64,000 nucleotides of DNA from positions 1 through 64,000 of the forward strand of contig JAQBYI010000014.1 of assembly GCA_027622655.1 (NCBI GenBank), read 5' to 3'. The notes under the pieces were generated by a model. That model had not been told where the DNA came from. It was given only the letters and a program-made list of their open reading frames with translations, and did not search any database. This stretch comes from Gemmatimonadota bacterium (GTDB lineage: Bacteria; Gemmatimonadota; Gemmatimonadetes; Gemmatimonadales; Gemmatimonadaceae). A program made the translations under genes and the position numbers. This document shows, piece by piece, positions 28,057-36,236 of the stretch; positions within the stretch are counted from its first letter, which is position 1; each line of letters begins with the position of its first letter.

Positions 28057-30099
28057 ATGCGATTCCCGATTCCTCTCACGCTCCAGACGAAGGTGGGTCG
28101 GCGCATCGCGCTGTTGTTCGTCGTGAGTGCGCTTCTGCCGGTTGCCGTTCTCGCCGTCGAGGGCTATCGGCAGGTAAGGGGCCAGCTGGTGGCACAGGCG
28201 ATGGCGCAGCTCGCTCAGGCAGCCAAGCGTGTTGGCATGGAGCTGGTTGAGCAGCTGAGCGGCGCGGACGTGACACTGCGTGGAGTCGTCGGTGAACTCG
28301 ATCGCGGCCGTTGGCGGCAGCAAGACGACGTCATGAGCGATCCACTGATTCGTCGGGTTTTTTCGTCGCTCGCCATTGTCGATCCCTCCAGCCCGCGAAT
28401 CTTGTGGGGCGAGCCGCCCAACATGCTGCAGCTGTCGCCCGAAGAATTGCTCCGGCTGGGTGGCAATCAGTCTGTGCTCGCGGTCGATTCGGCCGGAGCC
28501 GCCGTCTGGCTCGTCGCGAAACTCGCAGGCGGTGGACAGCTCTGGGCCAACGTTGACCGTACGTTCCTGTTTCGCGGTGTTTCCGACCGCGCGCGCATCG
28601 GCGATGCCGATGTGCAACACTGCGTGCGTACCGCGAGTTCGGCGATTCTGTTGGCTTGCCCGGCCGGGCCGAACCTGGACACGAATCTCTCCGCGCAGTG
28701 GGACGTGTTCCTTGGCTATGCCTTCGGGGCAGCTCCGTGGCAAGTCGAGGTGGGGCAGCCGATTTCCGCCGCGCTGGATCCGATCAAGACGTTTCGGCAG
28801 ACGTTCATGCTGAGCATGGTCGCGGTGCTGGCGCTCGTGGTTTGGCTGAGCAGCGTCCAGGTACGGCGCAGCCTCCAACCGCTCACGGCGCTCGGCGATG
28901 GCACACGCCGGCTCGCCCAACGGGACTTCACCGGAACCGTCTCGGTATCGAGTGGTGACGAGTTCGAGGAGCTGGCGGGGTCGTTCAACTCGATGACTCT
29001 GGAGATGGACAAGCATTTTCGCACGATGGCGGCGGTTCACGCGATCGACAAGTCGGCACTCAGCGCAGCGCGGCCAGAGGAAGTCGCGGCCACCGCCGCC
29101 AGCCGGATGCGCGGGGTACTGCGCTGTGCGAGCGTCGAAGTGTTTGTGGCCGGCGAGCGGCCCGATGACGGGTGGCGGTGCATACACGCGTCCAATAGCG
29201 CGGCCCCGGCCGGCGGAACGGTGCGACTCACTGCGGCAGATCGGGACCGCCTCCTTAAGGCAACTGGCTTATGGACGAACGGCGAGGTCGATGGTCCGGA
29301 ATGGTTCGGGCAGCCCCAGAACGGCCCAGTTTCAATGCTTCCCTTGGTCAGCCACGAGGAGCTCGTTGGAGTAGTCGCGATGCGCGGCGCTGCGCCCGCG
29401 CAGGGCGACGGGATGCACATTGCCCGGCAGCTCGCGGATCAGCTCACCGTTGGACTTTCCAACGCGAGACTGATTACGCGCCTGAACGGTCTCAGTTACG
29501 GCGCACTCTCAGCACTCGCGCGCACGGTGGACGCCAACTCACCGTGGACGGCCGGGCATTCGGAGCGTGTGACGGCGCTGAGCCTGCGACTCGCCATTCG
29601 CCTCCAGCTACCCTTAGAGGAACTGCATACGCTCTACCGCGGAGGATTGCTCCACGACATCGGCAAGATTGGCGTGCCGACGTACATCCTGGACTTGGCC
29701 GGTCCGCTTTCGTCCGACGAGCTCACGCAGATGCGGAGGCATCCCGAACTCGGTGCGAAGATCCTCGCGCCGATCGCCGCGTTTGCCGATGCCGTCCCAA
29801 TCGTGCTCTACCACCATGAGCGGCTCGACGGAGCCGGATATCCCGCGGGGCTCAAGGGGAGCAACATTCCATATCTGGCGAGACTGTTGAGCGTTGCGGA
29901 TGTCTATGATGCGCTCGTGTCGGACCGTCCGTATCGGATCGGTGTCCAGACCGCGCTTGCCGTGGAGATGATCGTCGCGGACGCCGGCGCCGGATTTGAG
30001 CCGGCGATGGTTGATGCCTTCGTGGCGGTCATGGCGGACGAAGGTGACGAGGCTCGGTTTGCACAACCACCGCGCGAACTGTCGGAGCTGCTCAGATGA
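28057..30099 (+). CDS. Membrane HD-GYP domain protein, probable c-di-GMP phosphodiesterase
   Basis: A 680-aa protein with a transmembrane helix near residue 30, a periplasmic sensor domain, and a second helix (FMLSMVAVLALVVWL). A HAMP segment, a GAF-like region and a C-terminal HD-GYP domain follow. The metal-binding HDIGK is at about 533-537 and HHERLDGAGYP at about 586, matching active HD-GYP phosphodiesterases that cleave cyclic di-GMP. It is placed between a pseudopilin and a small membrane protein, which it overlaps by ATGA (30096-30099). Confidence 0.93.
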   Translation: MRFPIPLTLQTKVGRRIALLFVVSALLPVAVLAVEGYRQVRGQLVAQAMAQLAQAAKRVGMELVEQLSGADVTLRGVVGELDRGRWRQQDDVMSDPLIRRVFSSLAIVDPSSPRILWGEPPNMLQLSPEELLRLGGNQSVLAVDSAGAAVWLVAKLAGGGQLWANVDRTFLFRGVSDRARIGDADVQHCVRTASSAILLACPAGPNLDTNLSAQWDVFLGYAFGAAPWQVEVGQPISAALDPIKTFRQTFMLSMVAVLALVVWLSSVQVRRSLQPLTALGDGTRRLAQRDFTGTVSVSSGDEFEELAGSFNSMTLEMDKHFRTMAAVHAIDKSALSAARPEEVAATAASRMRGVLRCASVEVFVAGERPDDGWRCIHASNSAAPAGGTVRLTAADRDRLLKATGLWTNGEVDGPEWFGQPQNGPVSMLPLVSHEELVGVVAMRGAAPAQGDGMHIARQLADQLTVGLSNARLITRLNGLSYGALSALARTVDANSPWTAGHSERVTALSLRLAIRLQLPLEELHTLYRGGLLHDIGKIGVPTYILDLAGPLSSDELTQMRRHPELGAKILAPIAAFADAVPIVLYHHERLDGAGYPAGLKGSNIPYLARLLSVADVYDALVSDRPYRIGVQTALAVEMIVADAGAGFEPAMVDAFVAVMADEGDEARFAQPPRELSELLR

Positions 30100-30689
30100 C
30101 CACCCACGATCCCGCGAATCCGCCGAGCGGCGACAACGCCGACGTTGGCGCACCGCGCGTCTCTGATAAACGCCCGGAAGCGGGCGCTCGGGCCGCCGAT
30201 GCCGTCAAGGACTACCGCGGCGCGTGGAACGCGGCGGCCGGAGGACGTCGCCGAGTACCGCGTTTGCCAGCCCGACGGAAGACGTTGCCATGGATCGGGG
30301 CGCTTGCGCTCGTAGCGGCAGGCGCCTGGGCGCTCGATGTGGCCTACGTGCCCTCGGCCGCGCCGCTGCCGGCTTCCGTGCTTGGCGTGTGGAGCACGGA
30401 TGCGCGCGAGTACTCCGACCGGCGCTTCGAGTTGCGCCCCGACAGCGTCTTTTTTCAGGTCGGACCCGTCGAATCGATGCTCCTAGGGCACAAGATTATC
30501 GCCGTATCGCAGTTGGATTCACCCGACGGCAGCTCGTTCCTCATCAACTATCTGGAGGACGACGACGGAGGCGAGCCGCTCACGTTCACGTTCTTATTCC
30601 GTTCAGCTGACCCTCAGCAGATCGTGATCGCCGGGCAGAGAGATGTGGTGTGGACGCGTCGAGTTGTCCCGGCGCAACGTGCGCCGTAG
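30096..30689 (+). CDS. Membrane-anchored protein of unknown function
   Basis: A 197-aa protein: a Pro/Asp/Ala-rich cytoplasmic part of about 60 residues, one helix (LPWIGALALVAAGAWALDVAYV), and a beta-rich extracytoplasmic domain starting ASVLGVWSTDAREYSDRRFELRP. The latter resembles small lipocalin-like/copper resistance-type beta folds (GVW...FxLxxDS), but I do not recognise a family. It is translationally coupled to the HD-GYP gene. The stop codon lies inside the first copy of a 12-nt tandem repeat. Confidence 0.72.
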   Translation: MTTHDPANPPSGDNADVGAPRVSDKRPEAGARAADAVKDYRGAWNAAAGGRRRVPRLPARRKTLPWIGALALVAAGAWALDVAYVPSAAPLPASVLGVWSTDAREYSDRRFELRPDSVFFQVGPVESMLLGHKIIAVSQLDSPDGSSFLINYLEDDDGGEPLTFTFLFRSADPQQIVIAGQRDVVWTRRVVPAQRAP

Positions 30690-30740
30690 CCTGCGCCGTA
30701 GCCTGCGCCGTAGCCTGCGCCGTAGCCTGCGCCGTAGCCT
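30681..30740. repeat. 12-nt tandem repeat, five copies
   Basis: Five perfect copies of gcgccgtagcct followed by a partial copy (gcggcgt). The first contains the TAG stop of the preceding gene at 30687-30689. The unit length is a multiple of three, so each unit offers the same stop in that frame. The next 90 nt (30741-30830) hold nothing I can identify. Confidence 0.97.
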
Positions 30741-30830
30741 GCGGCGTCCACACCGAGGCGTGGTCGGGGCGGGCAGGCGGAGTTGATCGTGTGCGCCGGG
30801 ACGTCGCTGGCGCCGGAGGGCGTCACGGGT

Positions 30831-31061
30831 CAGCTCGTGCGTTGAAGTTGGCGTTCACCGGCGCGCCGATGTTAGCCTTCCGATCTGGCTTGCGCGCTTT
30901 GCGCGTGGAACTGCGTCGTTCGTCGCGGTCCATGACACCCTCAACGTGGCGTATCAGGGTTCGGTGACCGTGAATGGACCGTCTGCGCGAATGCTCGAGC
31001 CCGCGCCGCTTGGCAACTTCTATTTGGGAGTCGAAACTGGATGGCGAGTCGTTCGCGAGTA
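30831..31061 (+). pseudogene. 3' remnant of a TonB-dependent receptor
   Basis: The last 50 or so codons of a TonB receptor survive: ASFVAVHDTLNVAYQGSV, an MLEPAPLGNFYLGVETGW run and stop at 31061. This matches the C-terminus of the intact receptor at 25146-27326 (PFVAVNNALNVAYVGSV, MLEPAPLANIYFGVETGWR) at clearly more than half of positions. Slightly upstream, in another frame, RALKLAFTGAP resembles the intact receptor's NARLAWSGD, suggesting a frameshift. No 5' part (plug, signal peptide) exists. The final 21 nt overlap the start of the SET-domain gene. Confidence 0.82.
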
Positions 31062-31607
31062 GCAAAGGAAGAGCAGTCGTTCGTTGTTCGCCGGTCACGG
31101 ATCGCAGGTAGGGGAGCATTCGCCACGCGTGACATCGCCAAGGGAGACCGGATCATCGAGTACGTCGGCGAGCGGATTTCGCACGGCGTCTCAGACGAAC
31201 GGTACGGCGATGTAGACACCGACGCGCACCACACGTTTCTGTTCAACGTCAACCGGTCCGTAGTGATCGACGCTTCATTTGGCGGAAATGACTCCCGGTT
31301 CATCAACCACTCATGCAACCCTAATTGCGAATCGGAAATCGAAAAGGGTCGGGTCTATATCGACGCCATTCGCAACATTCGGAAGGGTGATGAGCTCACG
31401 TATGACTACGCATACGGGCGGGACGGCACCGAGACGCTCGAGGACGAAACGGACATCTACGTCTGCCGGTGCGGCGCCAAGAAGTGCAGGGGTACAATCC
31501 TTGAGCCCATCACCAAGGCTGAACGGAAGAAACTCGAGGCCAAGGCGAAAGTTAGGCACCACGACAAGCACGCGCCGTCTCGGGAGCCGCAACGCCGGAC
31601 CAAGTAG
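31041..31607 (+). CDS. SET domain protein-lysine methyltransferase
   Basis: A 188-aa protein that is essentially one SET domain. It shows RSRIAGRGAFATRDIAKGD, the pseudoknot motif FINHSCNPNCE (Asn89-His90, Cys92, Cys96), ELTYDYAYG with the catalytic Tyr, and a post-SET zinc motif, CRCGAKKC. A Lys/Arg-rich tail follows. These residues are all present, so it should bind AdoMet and methylate lysine; bacterial targets (ribosomal proteins, DNA-binding proteins) cannot be told. The annotated ATG lies inside the end of a TonB-receptor remnant (overlap 31041-31061); a GTG-type or internal start closer to SFVVRRSR cannot be excluded. Confidence 0.9.
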   Translation: MASRSRVAKEEQSFVVRRSRIAGRGAFATRDIAKGDRIIEYVGERISHGVSDERYGDVDTDAHHTFLFNVNRSVVIDASFGGNDSRFINHSCNPNCESEIEKGRVYIDAIRNIRKGDELTYDYAYGRDGTETLEDETDIYVCRCGAKKCRGTILEPITKAERKKLEAKAKVRHHDKHAPSREPQRRTK

Positions 31608-31643
31608 CCGCGAGGCTGCGGCGCGAGGCTGCGGCGCGAGGCT
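31608..31643. repeat. 13-nt tandem repeat after the SET gene
   Basis: The unit gcggcgcgaggct (first copy imperfect) occurs about three times, starting directly after the TAG stop of the SET gene. Confidence 0.85.
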
Positions 31644-31661
31644 GGTGAATGGACGCCAACG

Positions 31662-31760
31662 CAGGCCGGTCGGTCGAACCGGGTCCGTGCTGAGGCACTG
31701 GTGTCGTACCGGCCCGCTCCCGGGACGGTGTTCTACGCCGGCTACAGCGCGTTGATGCGC
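31662..31760 (+). pseudogene. Possible 3' remnant of an outer-membrane barrel protein
   Basis: In frame, the stretch reads RAEALVSYRPAPGTVFYAGY followed by SALMREP and then loses resemblance. The alternating strand-turn pattern with SYRPxPGTVFYAGY looks like the last strands of outer-membrane barrel proteins (CBM9-like/DUF5916 type), from memory only. There is no start, and it ends in unrelated sequence before the convergent symporter gene. It may be chance, but its hydrophobic/aromatic pattern is stronger than in other frames here. Confidence 0.4.
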
Positions 31761-31797
31761 GAGCCGGCAACCGTCAGCTGTACACTCGCTGCTGTTG

Positions 31798-33402
31798 CTA
31801 GCGGGCCCGCTTGTCGCCCATCACCATGTCGTGCACGGCGCCGTCCCACGCGGCAAGCGCCGGCTCGTCAGTGGAGAGCATCGACACGACGATGCCGATC
31901 AGGAATGAGCCGGGAATCGTGATGATTCCCGGGTTGCGCAGCGGGAACCACGCGTCCGCGTGCTTGAGAATGTCGATCTGCACGACTGGCGACAGGTAGA
32001 TCAGGATCAGCGTTGCGAACGTGCCGAATACCATGCTCGCCACGGCTCCGTTGGTGGTGCAGCGCCGCCAGAAGATGGAGAGCACGATAGCCGGGAAATT
32101 GGCGCTCGCGGCGATCGCGAATGCCAGGCCGACCATGAACGCCACGTTCTGGCCCTTGAAGATGATTCCAAGGGCGATGGCAACCACGCCAAGCGAAAGC
32201 GACGCGAGCCGTGCGACCTTGAGCTCCTCTCCGTCACGCGGCTTGCCACCGCGCACGACGTTCGTCCAGAGATCGTGTGACAACGCGGCCGCACCCGATA
32301 GCGTCAGTCCGGCTACCACGGCGAGAATCGTGGCGAACGCCACAGCAGCGATGAAGCCGAGGAACGGCGTGCCGCCGAGGAACTCGGCCAGCAGCGGGGC
32401 TGCCATGTTGCCGCCCGCATCCACCGCGCGAATCGCATCGGGGCCCACCAGGACCATTGCGCCGAAGCCGAGAATGAACGTCAGCAGGTAGAAGAAGGCG
32501 ATCAGTCCGGTGGCGACAAAAACGGAACGCCGCGCGGCGCCCGCGTCTGGCACCGTATAGAAGCGCATCAGGATGTGCGGCAGTCCAGCCGTCCCGAACA
32601 TCAGGGCAAGTCCGAGCGAAATGGTGTCGAGCGGATTCGAAACCAGCTTACCAGGGGCAAGCACGCCGGCGCCGTACTGATCGCTGGCCGCGGCGAACAG
32701 CGCGAGCGGATTCATGTTGAACTTGAGCAGCACCATGAATGCGAGCAGCGCCGCTCCACCGAGCAGGAGCGCGGCCTTCACGATTTGCACCCAAGTCGTC
32801 GCGAGCATGCCGCCGAAGAGCACGTAGGAAATCATTGCCACGCCCACGATCGTGACGGCCACTTCATACGACAAGCCGAACATCAGCTTGATGAGCGTGC
32901 CCGCGCCGACCATCTGGGCGATGAGGTAGAACGTGACGGTCGAGAGCGTGCCAAGCGAGGCGGCTAGCCGGACCGGCGTCTGCCGCAGCCGCACGGCAAC
33001 GACATCGGCAAACGTGTATTTGCCGAGGTTGCGCAACGGCTCGGCAATCAGGAAGAGCACGACCGGCCAGCCGACAAGCCAGCCCGTGGAATAGATGAGT
33101 CCGTCGAAACCGCTCAGTGCCACGAGGCCGGCTATCCCCAGGAAGCTCGCCGCACTCATGTAGTCGCCAGCGAGGGCCCATCCGTTCTGGACTGACGTCA
33201 CCGAGCGACCGGCCGCGTAGAACTGCTCTGCGGTTCGCGTCCGCCGCGCCGCCCACCAGGTAATGCCGAGCGTGATGGCGATGAAGGCGAAGAAAAAAGT
33301 CATCGCGACGGCGTTCGGTTCGCCGATGGACGTCGCCCTTGCGGGGGTGGCGGCCTGCGCCGCCCCTTGAACGGCTGCAGCAATCATCGGGGCGATCATC
33401 AT
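31798..33402 (-). CDS. actP: Sodium:solute symporter, ActP-like cation/acetate symporter
   Basis: A 534-aa SSS-family transporter with about 13 membrane segments. The N-terminal region has WWAARRTRTAEQFYAAGRSV and NGWALAGDYMSAASFLG, diagnostic of the acetate/glyoxylate permease ActP, and the later helices have LVAGLTLSGAAALSHDLW. It begins by overlapping the stop of the DUF485 gene (33399-33402, ATGA), the standard yjcH-actP arrangement. Substrate is probably a short monocarboxylate. Confidence 0.9.
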   Translation of the reverse strand: MMIAPMIAAAVQGAAQAATPARATSIGEPNAVAMTFFFAFIAITLGITWWAARRTRTAEQFYAAGRSVTSVQNGWALAGDYMSAASFLGIAGLVALSGFDGLIYSTGWLVGWPVVLFLIAEPLRNLGKYTFADVVAVRLRQTPVRLAASLGTLSTVTFYLIAQMVGAGTLIKLMFGLSYEVAVTIVGVAMISYVLFGGMLATTWVQIVKAALLLGGAALLAFMVLLKFNMNPLALFAAASDQYGAGVLAPGKLVSNPLDTISLGLALMFGTAGLPHILMRFYTVPDAGAARRSVFVATGLIAFFYLLTFILGFGAMVLVGPDAIRAVDAGGNMAAPLLAEFLGGTPFLGFIAAVAFATILAVVAGLTLSGAAALSHDLWTNVVRGGKPRDGEELKVARLASLSLGVVAIALGIIFKGQNVAFMVGLAFAIAASANFPAIVLSIFWRRCTTNGAVASMVFGTFATLILIYLSPVVQIDILKHADAWFPLRNPGIITIPGSFLIGIVVSMLSTDEPALAAWDGAVHDMVMGDKRAR

Positions 33403-33665
33403 CGCGCATCCTCACGCAGCTTTTTGAGGCCGGCGTCGTAATGCGAGTTGGCCCAGCGTACATACCACCACGTGAGCAGGAACGACGCGACGATCACGAG
33501 GGCGCCAAGAAGAATTCCCCACGACAGCCCGGGCATCACCAGTGAGCCCATGAACTCCTTCCGGTAGGCAATGAGGAGAATGAACCCGAAGTAGATGGCC
33601 GCGACGGTGCCCGTCAGAAGGAGCGCGAGTTTCCAGCGGCGGACGTGCAGTGCGTGCGAACTCAT
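33399..33665 (-). CDS. DUF485 inner-membrane protein (YjcH-like)
   Basis: An 88-aa protein with two membrane helices (LALLLTGTVAAIYFGFILLI and WGILLGALVIVASFLLTWWY) and the C-terminal YVRWANSHYDAGLKKLR of the family. It is the usual small partner of ActP-type symporters. The start at 33665 was chosen over 33674 because its ATG overlaps the TGA of the preceding cyclophilin gene (ATGA at 33662-33665), consistent with an operon. Confidence 0.9.
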   Translation of the reverse strand: MSSHALHVRRWKLALLLTGTVAAIYFGFILLIAYRKEFMGSLVMPGLSWGILLGALVIVASFLLTWWYVRWANSHYDAGLKKLREDAR

Positions 33666-34318
33666 CGTTTCCACTCCTTGGCGATTCGCGCTGTGACCAC
33701 ATAGTCGAGCTTCGGGTACGACCGATTGAGATACGCGTTACCCTGCCGCGAGATGCTGTCCTGGCTCGGGACCTCCGGATACCCCTTGTACAACGAATCC
33801 ACCACGGAACTCATCCCGCGGATCACTTGGCCGAACACGGCGAAACGCAACGTGTCCAGGCGCGAGTTGTCGCCAAAGTTGATATAGATCTGCGTCGTGC
33901 GCGTATTTGGCCCGCCGGCTGCGAACGAAAGCGTCCCGCGCACATTACTCTTGCGAGCGATGTCGTCCTGCAGGCGCAGGCCGCGCCACGCCGCGCTGAC
34001 GGCGCTGTCGCCGTTCAGGCCGAACTGCGCGACGAACGGCTTCCCATCGCGGCCGTTCACGACGCGGAAGAACCGCACGCCGTCGTAAAATCGCGAGCGC
34101 GCCAGATAGTAAATGCGGTCAGCTCCAAGTGGCGCCCAATCACGGTGAACGCGAACGTCGAACGCGCCGCGCGACGTCAAAAATCGCACGTCGAAGCTGT
34201 CGGGGCCAACTGCGGCGAGCCGCTGCGGCTCCGGTTCCGAGAGGGGATACGGTGCTCGGGCGCATGCGCCGGCGAGCAACACGGCGCAAAGGGTCAGTGC
34301 GGGGCGGGGGGTCGCCAT
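33662..34318 (-). CDS. Cyclophilin-type peptidyl-prolyl isomerase, probable lipoprotein
   Basis: A 218-aa protein starting MATPRPALTLCAVLLAGACA, a lipoprotein-type signal with LAGAC as lipobox. The cyclophilin domain contains RFLTSRGAFDVRVHRDWAPLGAD, FYDGVRFFRVV, the Gln-containing FVAQFGLNG and GTLSFAAGGPNTRTTQIYIN. It probably assists folding in the periplasm or outer membrane. The upstream in-frame extension is Arg-rich and rejected. It is first in the three-gene run cyclophilin-DUF485-actP. Confidence 0.9.
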   Translation of the reverse strand: MATPRPALTLCAVLLAGACARAPYPLSEPEPQRLAAVGPDSFDVRFLTSRGAFDVRVHRDWAPLGADRIYYLARSRFYDGVRFFRVVNGRDGKPFVAQFGLNGDSAVSAAWRGLRLQDDIARKSNVRGTLSFAAGGPNTRTTQIYINFGDNSRLDTLRFAVFGQVIRGMSSVVDSLYKGYPEVPSQDSISRQGNAYLNRSYPKLDYVVTARIAKEWKR

Positions 34319-34365
34319 GGCGTGGAACGATGCGCCGCGGGCGCGTTCACGGCAACCGTGGCCGG

Positions 34366-36225
34366 CTACTCGCCCGTGATACTCCGCACGAGTTCGCGTG
34401 TGCGTGACTCGACCGCTTTCACGGCGGAATCGATCGCCGCCGTCGTCTGGGCACGCGATCCCCCCACTTCGATGTCCACCGCGGTGCGAAGCGCGTCGAC
34501 GTACCACTTTCCCCACACTTCGACGATGTGGCGTTCGGCGGCCTGATCGGCGCCCTTGGCGATCGCTTCTTTCGAAAGAGCCGTTTCAGTCTCAAGGCGC
34601 GCGATCGCCGCGCGCTGCAGCTCGTCGACAATCGCGCGCGCCGTCGCACCGTTGGCCGATGCGAGCACGAGACCTGAGACGAGGGCAGAAATTCCGACGT
34701 TCTGCAGCGTAGTCGGCGAGACCATCTCGATGCGGTCGCTGTCGGTGTGATAGAACTGATCGGTGAAGTGCCAGAACAGCACGCCTGGCTTGCCGTTGTT
34801 GAGGAAGGCAGTGTGGTCACTCCCGCCCTCGAATGGATTGGTCTTCACCACCCAGCCTGTGGCTCTGGCCTGATCGAGACACCGTGCGAGCAGAAAGTCA
34901 TTGAAGTAGTGGGGCTTCATCTGCTCTTCGGTCATGGGCCGGCCGCCCCACTCGCTGTGCTTGTCCTCGCCGCGGGTCCAGATCGCGGAGGGGTCCGGCA
35001 TTTTTTCGATGAGGAATGTGCCACCGGTCTTCTCCGTATCCTCGCCAACCATGTCGAGACTGATCCCCCATCGCACGCCACGCAGCCGCACCGAGTCTTG
35101 CTTGAGATACCGGTCGGTGACCCTGATTTCCTGACCCCAGAGCATCGTGATCGTGCGCTTCGGATCGACCTGACCGCTCTTCGTCAGCTCAGCCAGCGTA
35201 CGGGCCATCTCGGCGAGCGCACCAACGCCAGACGCGTCGTCGTTGGCGCCGGGCTCCTGCACGTGTGCGCTGTAGACGAATCGTTCGTCTGGAGCCTCGC
35301 TGCCGCGCACTTCCGCGACGATCGCCAATTCCGTGGCAGGCGACACGAAATGCGAACGGGTCTGGACGTGCAGACGCACCGCACCTCGTGTGAGCGCTTC
35401 GAGCAACTCGCGCCGCGCGTTGAACGAGAGCAAAACGCCCCACGACTTCCGCGCACTGTCGTACGGAATGCTGGAAAACTGTATGGAGTGGATGTTCTTT
35501 TCCGGCTGCGTGTACGCGGGCATTGAATACGCCATCACGCCCAGCGCGCCGCGCTTCACTACGGCCTCGGTGAAGAGTTGGCCAATCCGGCCGTCGGCCA
35601 TGACAATCTTTCCGGCCACGTTCGCCGCGTTGAGCGCTGCGTCGAGCGCTGCCGCGGTCACAGCCGTGACGCGCACGAGTTCGGCCGTAACGCCTTCGGT
35701 GGGCGTCGAGAAAGAATTCGTTGCGAGCATGTTGCGGTTTGAGGCGAACGAGAGGACCGGGTTCAGCCCCATGCTACTTGCCAACGAGAGTTCTACGGCC
35801 CGCGCAAGTTCAGCGCCGCTCATTCCCGTGAGCGGATGCGACTCGGAGATTCGGACCGTGGCGGCGAGCGGCTCCCACGCGGGCACGCTCATCGGATAGC
35901 GCTCCACTCGGTATGTGAGGCGGTCCGTTGCTTTGGCTGTGGCTTGGTTCACGTAGCCGGCGGCCGCGAGCCGAGCCGCCACATGGGCGATGCTCGAGTC
36001 GAATCCCGGGTTTCCCGGCCAGCGCACGAACCGGTCGAGGTAGGCGACGGTTTCGAGGGCGCGTGTACCGGCAAGGACCGGTCGCACCGCAGCAAACTCA
36101 CGCGCTCCTACGGTTGCCGTCGGCGTGGACTGCGCGGCTGCCCGTTGTTGCGCGGCGAACAGTGCGATCATCGCCGTCGTCACGGCAGTCGCGTGGCAGG
36201 TGGTACGCGTTCGGAGTGCGCGCAT
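34366..36225 (-). CDS. Secreted M28 family metallopeptidase
   Basis: A 619-aa protein with a signal peptide ending near AAAQ. The zinc-peptidase domain has VYSAHVQEPGANDDASGV (His and bridging Asp), a general-base region in MLWGQEIR, SLDMVGED and the late ligand in GGSDHTAFL. There is a long insert before the peptidase core (PA-domain-like region about 180-260). The family includes aminopeptidases and carboxypeptidases; specificity is not readable. It is one of four peptidases in 34-47 kb. Confidence 0.9.
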   Translation of the reverse strand: MRALRTRTTCHATAVTTAMIALFAAQQRAAAQSTPTATVGAREFAAVRPVLAGTRALETVAYLDRFVRWPGNPGFDSSIAHVAARLAAAGYVNQATAKATDRLTYRVERYPMSVPAWEPLAATVRISESHPLTGMSGAELARAVELSLASSMGLNPVLSFASNRNMLATNSFSTPTEGVTAELVRVTAVTAAALDAALNAANVAGKIVMADGRIGQLFTEAVVKRGALGVMAYSMPAYTQPEKNIHSIQFSSIPYDSARKSWGVLLSFNARRELLEALTRGAVRLHVQTRSHFVSPATELAIVAEVRGSEAPDERFVYSAHVQEPGANDDASGVGALAEMARTLAELTKSGQVDPKRTITMLWGQEIRVTDRYLKQDSVRLRGVRWGISLDMVGEDTEKTGGTFLIEKMPDPSAIWTRGEDKHSEWGGRPMTEEQMKPHYFNDFLLARCLDQARATGWVVKTNPFEGGSDHTAFLNNGKPGVLFWHFTDQFYHTDSDRIEMVSPTTLQNVGISALVSGLVLASANGATARAIVDELQRAAIARLETETALSKEAIAKGADQAAERHIVEVWGKWYVDALRTAVDIEVGGSRAQTTAAIDSAVKAVESRTRELVRSITGE

Positions 36226-36236
36226 GGGGTTCCGGG

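Noticed and set aside
27937-29187. A 416-codon minus-strand frame opposite the HD-GYP gene
   Set aside because: It is a shadow of the pseudopilin/HD-GYP coding region with Arg/His-rich low-information sequence.
30681-30740. CRISPR-like repeats
   Set aside because: The repeat units are 12 nt, directly adjacent with no spacers, so this is a simple tandem repeat. The same holds for 16366, 31608 and 36825.
30650-30967. A 105-codon reading frame with Ala/Val/Cys repeats
   Set aside because: It translates the 12-nt tandem repeat and the frameshifted receptor remnant; no start context and no family resemblance.
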